A stretch of DNA of 64,000 nucleotides from Limihaloglobus sulfuriphilus (lineage in GTDB: Bacteria > Planctomycetota > Phycisphaerae > Sedimentisphaerales > Sedimentisphaeraceae), in assembly GCF_001999965.1 (NCBI RefSeq), contig NZ_CP019646.1, positions 3,804,358-3,868,357 of the forward strand, given 5' to 3'. The notes beneath the pieces are model-generated. The model saw nothing but the letters and a program-made list of their open reading frames with translations, ran no database searches and had not been told where the DNA came from. Positions 37,126-44,829 of this stretch are shown piece by piece. Positions within the stretch are counted from its first letter, which is position 1; each line of letters starts with the position of its first letter. The position numbers and the translations under genes are program-made.

Positions 37126-38448
37126 GGCTCATCCGGTTAATGAGTAGTTTGATTTGTGTAGGTGGTATATTCTCAGCATTAGATATTCCTCATCTCTGTA
37201 TCCGTATGCGTTACGTTGCAGGGTTCCAATTTTGCGGTTCGCTGCTTCTACTTTGCCTGTACTGATAGGATATTTGTACCAGTTGAGGATAAGCCGTCTC
37301 CAAATCCTCAATTGTCTTGCAGCTTCTTTGAGAATTCTGATACCACTTGATTCGGCTTCTTTTATCCAGTTGTACAATTCGGTTCTGGCATTATTCTCAC
37401 TGGCACACTCAAACAAAAGCCTAAGTCTCTCCTTCATGTAATATGCCGTTGCAAGAGGCTGATTTAACTCCAGAGCCTGCTGTAAACGATAGCGTTCATC
37501 TTTATTCTGTTGTGAATGTATCTTGAGATTTTCAGGACATTTAAGCAACAACCACCTTGAACCCTTCAAGATTTTTTTGCCAATCAGATCAGCTTCATTA
37601 AACATTTGCCTTCGCAGTCTTGTAAGCTTCTCATTGAACCATTTAACCAGATGGAAGTGATCCAGTACAAGCTCTGCTTTGGGTAGATTATCCATCACAG
37701 CAAAAATATACCCGCTGGCCATATCTGTGGCGACTGCCTTGATTTTGGCCTTTGAAGTTTTCAGGCGTTTCCAGAATCCCTTTAGAGCATCCTTGCCCTT
37801 ACCATTTCCAACATGTATTACCCTGCCCATATCCAGATCAAATACTATGGTAATGAATTTACGTTTCTTGCCCAGGTACTTTTCATCGATCGCTATCCGG
37901 CGGACTGTTTTGAGGTTTATCGACTTGTACTTTTTCTGTAAGTACTCTTTATGAATATCTTTAACCGTATCCCAGCTCAATCCCGTTATCTGTGCAACAT
38001 CGCGGATAGAAGCTAACCTGCACAGGTCAATTACGTAACGCTTTAAGGCCCTGACGTAATGCTTTTTAGGATCAGCAAAGGGTAAATCGGGCTGGCGAAT
38101 GCTGCCGCAATCATTGCAGTGCAGACGGGGAATGCTGACTGACATTTCAACTTTTGTGTTGCCCACAGGAAGCATCTTGAAAGTTCTTGTTCTCTTACCG
38201 TAGTGTATAGTATTACGAGACTTGCAGTTAGAGCACCTCTCATAATTAGGGTGCAGACGGCAATTGAGAACGGTTCTGTCGCAAAAAAAAAAAAGAACTA
38301 ATGTGTTGAACTCCAGGTGTTTTGAAAGTATGATGCAAAAACGATATGGACATGGCTATATCTCCAAATATGTGGTTTTATTTTTTTCCACATATAATAC
38401 AGCCATGTCTTTTTTTGTAAAGATACCTACTCATTAACCGGAAGAACC
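37126..38448. mobile_element. ISL3-family insertion sequence
   Basis: 1323 bases. Ends GGCTCATCCGGTTAATGAGT and GGTTCTTCCGGTTAATGAGT in inverted orientation, flanked by the 8-base target duplication ATTTAAAG (37118-37125 and 38449-38456). The length of the duplication is characteristic of the ISL3 family. It sits in the untranslated leader of PEP-CTERM gene 1. Confidence 0.95.
37129..38353 (-). CDS. ISL3-family transposase, split by a frame change at an A12/T12 run
   Basis: The main frame covers 37129-38175 and beyond: codons upstream of that ATG still encode RCSNCKSRNTIHYGKRTRTF, the zinc-finger part of ISL3 transposases. A likely start, ATG at 38353 with GGAG eight bases before it, begins MSISFLHHTFKTPGVQHIS, the usual ISL3 N-terminus, but in another frame. 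The two frames meet at 12 T on the coding strand (38283-38294); 11 or 14 T would join them. Catalytic motifs (RIAIDEKYLGKKRKF, AVATDMASGY, TGKVEAANRKIG) are intact. Either transcriptional slippage makes full-length enzyme, or the element is dead. Confidence 0.85.
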
Positions 38449-38472
38449 ATTTAAAGTAACAATTCTTCCTGA

Positions 38473-38501
38473 ATTTTAGCCCTTGTAAGATAGTGTGTCA
38501 A
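38473..38501 (-). promoter_or_regulatory. Original promoter of PEP-CTERM gene 1, cut off by the IS
   Basis: On the minus strand TTGACA and TAAAAT are 17 bases apart, the same boxes and spacing as in the promoters of PEP-CTERM genes 2 and 3. It now fires into the ISL3 element. Confidence 0.75.
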
Positions 38502-38657
38502 GATAAAAATAAAATAAAGTAAAAAAATAAATACTGTAAAATAAATTTTCAGCATTATAATTTATATTAAATATGTTTATATTCTAAAATTAGTTATATT
38601 GAGCTATCGCAAATTAAAGCATTTACTCCCGAGAGGCTTGGTCAAATATTAAAAAAA

Positions 38658-38692
38658 GCAGCCGGTATCTTATGGGCTAAGATACCGGCTGC
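38658..38692 (-). terminator. Terminator of PEP-CTERM gene 2
   Basis: GCAGCCGGTATCTTA pairs perfectly with TAAGATACCGGCTGC around TGGGC, with an A run that becomes T on the minus strand. Confidence 0.9.
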
Positions 38693-38717
38693 TTAGCATT
38701 TATGTTAGATATAATTA

Positions 38718-39380
38718 TTATGCTTTGCGTCTTTTGATCATTCCAATCGCGCCAAGTCCCAGCATTGCCATCGTTGCCGGTTCTGGTACAAACTGGACGG
38801 AATCAATACCGTAGTTGCCCGCTACCAGTGCGCCGCTTGCATTGCGGTACTGGAACAGGATATTGAGGCAGTTTGTGTTTGCGCCCTGGACGGTGTATTC
38901 CGCGGTGGTGTATTCACCCCATACGCCCAGGCCTATATCAAAGAGGTTGTCTGTCGGGCCGCTCTGTACTCCGGCAAACACGTCTGGATGGCCGTCAGCG
39001 TTGTTGTCGATATATTCGGCAATCATAACGCTGAGTTTTGAAGCATCGTCCGCGTACTTTATAGCGGCGAAACCTAACTGGACAACATCGCCGGTGGAAA
39101 CCGCAGGGCATCCATCTACCGCAAAGCGGTCAAGGCCGTAGTCTTCGCCTGCAAGTGCCGGAGCGGTCTGGACATAATTGGCCGAGCGGAGGGTTCCTTC
39201 GTAGCCGGCAGGCCAGCCGAAAGCTGTTTTACTGCCTGTTGTGTCGTAATAACGCCACCCCTGCCACTCATTGGCCGCATCAAAACCGCCGTTAATCAGT
39301 TCGGGAACCACAGTTACTGCCGCTGTGGCAACAGACACCGCTGCCAACATCAGCACCATAAGATTTGTTTTGGTACTCAT
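38718..39380 (-). CDS. PEP-CTERM protein 2, single NGGF-type module
   Basis: 220 residues. Signal peptide MSTKTNLMVLMLAAVSVATA, then one module: INGGFDAANEWQGWRYYDT at the start, EDYGLDRFAVDG in the middle and NYGIDSVQFVPEP at the end; tail VPEPATMAMLGLGAIGMIKR is a PEP-CTERM sorting signal. Close paralogue of the proteins at 36406 and 43942; even the signal peptide is conserved at base level, so these genes duplicated recently. Divergent from the dockerin protein gene at 39637. GGAG precedes the ATG. Confidence 0.9.
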   Translation of the reverse strand: MSTKTNLMVLMLAAVSVATAAVTVVPELINGGFDAANEWQGWRYYDTTGSKTAFGWPAGYEGTLRSANYVQTAPALAGEDYGLDRFAVDGCPAVSTGDVVQLGFAAIKYADDASKLSVMIAEYIDNNADGHPDVFAGVQSGPTDNLFDIGLGVWGEYTTAEYTVQGANTNCLNILFQYRNASGALVAGNYGIDSVQFVPEPATMAMLGLGAIGMIKRRKA

Positions 39381-39421
39381 TTCTTTTCTCCTTTAAAATA
39401 AAGTATCACTAACAGTCTGTC

Positions 39422-39450
39422 ATTTTAACTGGTGTGCTTGAGTATGTCAA
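39422..39450 (-). promoter_or_regulatory. Promoter of PEP-CTERM gene 2
   Basis: TTGACA, 17 bases containing CACACCAGT, then TAAAAT on the minus strand, ~45 bases ahead of the ATG. The same spacer words occur before PEP-CTERM gene 3. Confidence 0.75.
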
Positions 39451-39636
39451 TATAAAATAAAAATAAAATAAAAAAACACTTTGACTAAGTTGAGCTTTTA
39501 TGTAATTATTATCGATACCCAATAGGAATCTTAAGTTGTTGCGGTTGAGCTTAAGATAATATCCGGCAGTATTAAAAAATGGCAGTGAGGAGCTGTCATT
39601 AAAAAGTATTTAGTTTAAAAGTTGGTGAAACTAACC

Positions 39637-41685
39637 ATGAAGCAATTTTATTTGTTCAGCAGTGTCTTAATAATTATTTCTACAACCCTCTGTTCGGGGG
39701 TAGAGTTTGCTAACGGGGACTTTGAAAATGGGAATCTGTCCGGCTGGCGTACATATTTCAACGGTGTTGCAGAGGGCAGTTACCAGATATCCCAGGACAG
39801 CTATCAGGGTTCCTACGCCGTTCATATGGATATCACAAATGCCGGAGTTAACAACTCCCAGGGTAATTCAGCTCTGGATACCTGGAGCTCGCCGATTGAG
39901 CTCTACGGTGCTAAAGAGGTTTTACTAACCTTTGCCGCCAAGAAGCTCTCTTCAGACAGCTCCCGTCTGCATGTAAAGATGCTGGAATTCAGTGCCGCCA
40001 ATACCAATTTAGGGGCAACCCGGGAGTGGTTTTTCACGCCGTCGGGCAATTATCAGCAATACAGCTGTTTTTATTCGTTAAAAAATTCGCAGACCAGCAA
40101 AATTGTTATCAGCTTTCGTGTTGCCGGCCCAGACAGCATAAACCTTGCCGTCGGCAGTTATATGCTCGACGCCGTAAGTTTGGATAATTGCGAAAGAATC
40201 TACAACGGCGGGTTTGAAGACGGGCTGCGTTTTTGGAGATGGTACGCGGTTTCCGGCGCAGAAGGCAGTGCGACGGTATCGCCCGATGCTTTCAGCGGCA
40301 GCAGTGCGGCAAGGCTGCAAGTTACCGCGGGCGGGGGCAATCACGGTTTGGACAGAGAGGAGTTTAAGGTTCCCGTATATTCTGGTGAGACAATAATTTT
40401 AGAATTCGCTGCCAAGAAGATTTCTTCCGGCAGTGAGCAGCTTCGGGTAACATTTGCCGAGCATAACGGCAGCAATACCCAGGATTTTCTCGGTGTTCAG
40501 GGACACAGGTACTTTGATGTGGGCGAAGAATATTCTAAATATATTTGCAGCTACACGGCAGCCGACAGCGAGGCCGCGGCGTTGAACATCATATTTAAGT
40601 CGTGGGACGATACAGCCTCAACGGGTGAGTTCTTGATAGACGATGTTAAGATTGTTACTGATATTCTGCCTAACAGCGGCTTTGAAAGCGATTTAGAGCT
40701 GTGGAGATGTTATTCTACAGCCGACAGCACAGCCGATTGCTCGATAGAGACTGCTGATGTTGTTGAAGGGCAGAAGGCGGTAAGGTTTGAGGTTACGCAG
40801 GCCTCAAACGATAGCGATCACGGGCTGGACAGGTTTGACTATATGCCGAAGGTTCAGTACGGCGACAAGATTCTTTTTAGCTTTTATGCTAAAGAGCCTG
40901 TCACACAGCAGAGAAGTTTGATGCTCAGTGTAACAGAATTCGATTCGCAGGGTAATGCCGTTGAAAATGGACATGAATTTTTTAGTCCTGAAAGCTCTTA
41001 CCGCCAATTTACATACTACTATGATGTTAAGGGCTTTGATACCCGCAGTGTAAATCTCTGTTTTAAGATTTATACCGAAGACGGCATCGAGAAAGCCGAC
41101 GGAGTGTTTTTGATAGACGGTGTAAATATGAGTTTTGGCAATGGTAAAGAGCTCTCCGATTTGAATTATGACGGGGTTACCGACCAGGCTGATTTGAGGC
41201 TGTTTGTCGAGAAATGGACAGACAGGGAAGAAACCTCCCTTACTCTGGCTCTCTCTGATGTTGATGATTCTATTGCAAACCAGGCAAGCTGCAGCCTTGA
41301 TGGAAGTTTCGATTTGAGCGGGTTTGACGGTTTGAATATTGGTTTGACGGCTTCGAGTTCCGCTGAAGGTTTACTTGTAATGGCACTAAAAGAGCAGGAT
41401 ACGGTCCTGGCTGAATATGAGTTCAATATGGGTGCTTTTGACGCTGCGGCAGGTTTAGTCTATGTTGATTTGCATAACCTTCTATTGGGCGGCAGAGAAG
41501 ACCTGATAAATGTTGATAATATACTATTTGAGCTTTTCCCCGAGACAAGCTCTCAGGTTTCTCTTGATGTCAACAGTATCGAGGCTGTTGTGTGCGAGTG
41601 TCAACAGATCAGAGGCGATTTTAATTTAGATTATCGGGTGGATCTTCTGGATTTAAAAATAATAGCAGAGCATTGGGTTAAATAA
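39637..41685 (+). CDS. Secreted three-module protein with dockerin-like tail
   Basis: 682 residues from ATG 39637 (a TTG five codons earlier is less likely), with signal peptide KQFYLFSSVLIIISTTLCSG. Three modules of ~150 residues start near residues 22 (FANGDFENGNLSGWRTY), 185 (YNGGFEDGLRFWRWY) and 343 (PNSGFESDLELWRCY); two of them carry the HGLDR motif shared with PEP-CTERM proteins. Then a dockerin-like half (DLNYDGVTDQADLRLFVEKW) near 505, a 140-residue unknown beta domain, and a second half (GDFNLDYRVDLLDLKIIAEH) at the end. The modules look like carbohydrate-binding beta-sandwiches. Fifteen bases separate it from the next gene. Confidence 0.8.
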   Translation: MKQFYLFSSVLIIISTTLCSGVEFANGDFENGNLSGWRTYFNGVAEGSYQISQDSYQGSYAVHMDITNAGVNNSQGNSALDTWSSPIELYGAKEVLLTFAAKKLSSDSSRLHVKMLEFSAANTNLGATREWFFTPSGNYQQYSCFYSLKNSQTSKIVISFRVAGPDSINLAVGSYMLDAVSLDNCERIYNGGFEDGLRFWRWYAVSGAEGSATVSPDAFSGSSAARLQVTAGGGNHGLDREEFKVPVYSGETIILEFAAKKISSGSEQLRVTFAEHNGSNTQDFLGVQGHRYFDVGEEYSKYICSYTAADSEAAALNIIFKSWDDTASTGEFLIDDVKIVTDILPNSGFESDLELWRCYSTADSTADCSIETADVVEGQKAVRFEVTQASNDSDHGLDRFDYMPKVQYGDKILFSFYAKEPVTQQRSLMLSVTEFDSQGNAVENGHEFFSPESSYRQFTYYYDVKGFDTRSVNLCFKIYTEDGIEKADGVFLIDGVNMSFGNGKELSDLNYDGVTDQADLRLFVEKWTDREETSLTLALSDVDDSIANQASCSLDGSFDLSGFDGLNIGLTASSSAEGLLVMALKEQDTVLAEYEFNMGAFDAAAGLVYVDLHNLLLGGREDLINVDNILFELFPETSSQVSLDVNSIEAVVCECQQIRGDFNLDYRVDLLDLKIIAEHWVK

Positions 41686-41699
41686 CAGGAAGTTAAGAC

Positions 41700-43859
41700 A
41701 TGGAAAACTTATCAAGAAGAAAATTTATAAAATACAGCGGACTTGCAGGCGGAGCGTTTTTGGTCGGCGGCTGCGGGTTTGCCAGGGCGCAAACAAGCAA
41801 AGCTGCCTCTGGTGATGTTCTGAAGGGTTTTATAGTCTCTGACGCCCATTTCGGCTGGGTACACGATATGCAGCCCACGCATCAGCAGCAGCGTGATGCT
41901 ATGAATGTTATTCTGACAAGATTTCCGGACCTGGACGTTTTCATAGATACCGGTGATGCCCACCACAGCGGCCTCAGCGGCAGCAGTGAGCTCGATGCCA
42001 AAAGAGGCTGGACGGATATAATCGCTAACGGCAGTGGCAGGATGCCGTTTTATTATGTGATGGGTAATCATGAGATTCTCACTGATCCGGGTTATGATAC
42101 AGAGCAGAGCTGCGAAGAGTTCGGCAGTGTTACCTGCCGGCCGTATTACAGCTTTGACATAAAAAATATTCATTTTGTGTCTTTGCCCGAGCTTATGAGG
42201 CCGGTATTTGTAAACAAAGAGTCCATTGACTGGCTTAAGCTTGACCTTGAGTTAAATAAAGACAAGACAACAATCCTTCTTTCCCATAACAGTATCAAAG
42301 GCACTACCACGCTTTTGGGTGAGCCCGGTTACAGGGGCATAACCAACAGCCAGGAGTTAATGGACATTATGACCTCTTATCCAAACGTCATTTCCTGGAT
42401 GCATGGACATAACCACACTTATGAGGTTGTGAAGAAAGATAATCTAATGTTTGTTTCAAATGGCAGGATAGGCGGCTTTATACCGCCGGATGACTGGGGT
42501 GTCGGCCAGCGAGAGTTGGGCGGCATTTACTTTGAGCTTCGCAACGACAGTTTCATTGTAAAATGTTTCAGCGCTACCTCAAACTGTTTTCATGAGGAAT
42601 TAGGCTTTAGTTCACTCTCCGGCAGTTTAGATACTGATACCACGCTGGACGTAAACGCCAAGCCGGCATTCAGTTTTGGAGTCGGCGATATCAACAACGG
42701 CCAGAAGATTCCCGTCTTTAGTCATCATACGGGTTTGGGTAAAAAGGAGATATATGCAGCAGCCGGCAGCGAAGAGATAAATGATGATTCTGAATTTACT
42801 CTTTATGAACATCGCGATGCCGGTGCTCTGGGTAAGCAGTGGATGCTTATGGGCGCATCAGTGGGCTATCCACGCTACTTTGAGCCGGAAAATACTCTTT
42901 GGCGATGGGAAGATCCTGGTATAAGACTTCTGGCACAGGATAATCCTGCGAAGATTGTCGATATATCAGTACCTGATTATTTTCACGGCAGAAACTCTTA
43001 TTATAAATGTTCACCGGGCAAAAAGTACAAAACCGAGGTTACTGTATCCAGCCCAACGGGAGGGCAAAAAGTGGAAATGGTTATAGAGGTTAGAGACAGC
43101 GAAGGGAATATGCTTGACCAACTAAAAGGGGATGATTTTACAGTTGAGGCCGGCACTAATAAGTACAGCTCCAGATTTTATATTCCTCATCAGTCAAATA
43201 CCAAAAATATTTACTACGATGATACAAGCGATACCACTGTTCAGATATCGGCTAAGGCAAGAATCAGTAATATCTTTGAAGAATTTGTAGTTAATAAGTT
43301 TGCCCTTTATCATTGCGAAATTCCATCAGCTGAGAACCCAAATATAAAAATTGCCGGCAAGAAACATCTCCGCTGCGGCAAATTTGACGCCGGCGAAGTG
43401 TTCAGTCTTGGCACCTGTGATAACAAAGATTCACGGGCGGTTGTAGAATGCAGTACCGGCGGCACCGGCAGGCTAAGCTGGCTTATCCGTCAGGATAACG
43501 TGGACTGGCAGGTAAGAAATGCCGCGGTCAGTGACCTTGGTCAGTATCTTCAGGTAGATTCTATCAGAAGCCCGTGGACTCCTGATAAAGAGGTTGTTAT
43601 CGCACCCTTTGGCGGCAGCAGCGGCGGGCCGTTTGTGCATAAGACACGAAAAATCAATCAATTCAACATCTACCCGCTTAACAGAGGCAACGAACTGCTG
43701 AAGATCGATGTTCAAAACTTTGACAGCGGCGCAGACATTAAAATTATTTGTTCAGCAGGCCCCGCGGCAGTAACCGGCTCAAGTCAATGGAGCTACGAAA
43801 GCGGTGTTTTAACTGTCAACGTTGAGTCTGAGGGTGTTATCACAGCAGACTGGGCCTGA
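41700..43859 (+). CDS. Tat-exported metallophosphoesterase
   Basis: 719 residues. Twin-arginine signal SRRKFIKYSGLAGGAFLVGG, followed by Cys, so it may be a Tat lipoprotein. Calcineurin-like metal-site motifs in order: VSDAHFGW, DTGDAHHSG, MGNHE, LLSHNSI and MHGHNHT (about residues 46-240). The C-terminal ~450 residues are beta-rich and of unknown type. It probably cleaves phosphate esters at the cell surface. It follows the dockerin protein with a 14-base gap and is likely in the same operon. Confidence 0.87.
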   Translation: MENLSRRKFIKYSGLAGGAFLVGGCGFARAQTSKAASGDVLKGFIVSDAHFGWVHDMQPTHQQQRDAMNVILTRFPDLDVFIDTGDAHHSGLSGSSELDAKRGWTDIIANGSGRMPFYYVMGNHEILTDPGYDTEQSCEEFGSVTCRPYYSFDIKNIHFVSLPELMRPVFVNKESIDWLKLDLELNKDKTTILLSHNSIKGTTTLLGEPGYRGITNSQELMDIMTSYPNVISWMHGHNHTYEVVKKDNLMFVSNGRIGGFIPPDDWGVGQRELGGIYFELRNDSFIVKCFSATSNCFHEELGFSSLSGSLDTDTTLDVNAKPAFSFGVGDINNGQKIPVFSHHTGLGKKEIYAAAGSEEINDDSEFTLYEHRDAGALGKQWMLMGASVGYPRYFEPENTLWRWEDPGIRLLAQDNPAKIVDISVPDYFHGRNSYYKCSPGKKYKTEVTVSSPTGGQKVEMVIEVRDSEGNMLDQLKGDDFTVEAGTNKYSSRFYIPHQSNTKNIYYDDTSDTTVQISAKARISNIFEEFVVNKFALYHCEIPSAENPNIKIAGKKHLRCGKFDAGEVFSLGTCDNKDSRAVVECSTGGTGRLSWLIRQDNVDWQVRNAAVSDLGQYLQVDSIRSPWTPDKEVVIAPFGGSSGGPFVHKTRKINQFNIYPLNRGNELLKIDVQNFDSGADIKIICSAGPAAVTGSSQWSYESGVLTVNVESEGVITADWA

Positions 43860-43875
43860 TTGATAGTTTAGATCA

Positions 43876-43917
43876 AAAAAACAGCCGGTATCTTTACTGT
43901 TAAGATGCCGGCTGTTT
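43876..43917. terminator. Terminator between phosphoesterase and PEP-CTERM gene 3
   Basis: AACAGCCGGTATCTT and AAGATGCCGGCTGTT form the stem, A and T runs on both sides; base for base close to the hairpin at 36344-36382. Confidence 0.9.
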
Positions 43918-43941
43918 TGCTGTTATGTATAGAGGTATTTA

Positions 43942-44610
43942 TTATGCTCTGCGTCTTTTGATCATACCCACTGCGCCGAGACCAAGCAATGCTATTGTTG
44001 CCGGTTCTGGGACAAACTGAACTGTATCAATGGCATAGTTGCCGGCAACGAAAGCGCCGCTTTCGTCGCGGTACTTAAAAATAATATTCAAACAATTGGT
44101 GTTTGCGTTTTGTACCGTATATTCCGCTGTAGTAAATTCATACCAGACACCGGGAGATGTTGCATAAAAGAGGTTATCTGTCGGCCCGCTCTGTGTTCCG
44201 GCAAACGTATCTGGGTTGCCGTCAGCATTATTGTCGATATATTCAGAAAAAGTAACGTGGATTCTTGAGACGGTCTCAGCCAAATTTCTTTTACCGAGAA
44301 AAGATAACTGTACTACATCGCCTTGAGAAACCGCGGGGCAGCCATCTAATGCGTTGCGGTCGAGACCGTAGTCTTCTCCTGCAGCTCGTGTGTCGGTCTG
44401 GATATAATTGACAACGCGGTTTCCGTTGGGCTGGGTGTTCAATGAAAACGCTGATCTTTGCGGATCGTGGGTGTCGTAATAACGCCAGCCCTGCATACCA
44501 TTTGCTGCATCAAAATCGCCGTTAATAAGTTCGGGGACAACTGTTACTGCCGCTGTGGCAACAGACACCGCTGCCAACATCAGCACCATAAGATTTGTTT
44601 TGTTACTCAT
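43942..44610 (-). CDS. PEP-CTERM protein 3, single NGGF-type module
   Basis: 222 residues. Signal MSNKTNLMVLMLAAVSVATA, then NGDFDAANGMQGWRYYDT, EDYGLDRNALDG and NYAIDTVQFVPEP; tail VPEPATIALLGLGAVGMIKR. Strongest similarity is to PEP-CTERM protein 2. The 3' flank (hairpin plus GCTGTTATGTATAGAGGTAT) matches that of gene 1, so the duplication included the terminator. Divergent from the GxGYxYP gene. Confidence 0.9.
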   Translation of the reverse strand: MSNKTNLMVLMLAAVSVATAAVTVVPELINGDFDAANGMQGWRYYDTHDPQRSAFSLNTQPNGNRVVNYIQTDTRAAGEDYGLDRNALDGCPAVSQGDVVQLSFLGKRNLAETVSRIHVTFSEYIDNNADGNPDTFAGTQSGPTDNLFYATSPGVWYEFTTAEYTVQNANTNCLNIIFKYRDESGAFVAGNYAIDTVQFVPEPATIALLGLGAVGMIKRRRA

Positions 44611-44664
44611 TTTTTCTCCTCATTTCCTAATTAAAAGTAATGGAGTAATATAAAACACTTACTT

Positions 44665-44693
44665 ATTTTAACTGGTGTGATTGAGCGTGTCAA
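44665..44693 (-). promoter_or_regulatory. Promoter of PEP-CTERM gene 3
   Basis: TTGACA, 17 bases ending CACACCAGT, TAAAAT on the minus strand, ~55 bases ahead of the ATG. An AT-rich stretch precedes the -35 box in all three promoters. Confidence 0.75.
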
Positions 44694-44829
44694 CGTAAAA
44701 TAAAAATAAAATAAAAAAAAGCCGCTATAAGCTAAGTTTTTCCGCTTTTGGGTGGATATTTGTTTTAAGGCTGTTATTATTTCTCAAAAATCAATAACAT
44801 TAACCCTCGAAATTATTAAAGGTGAAATT

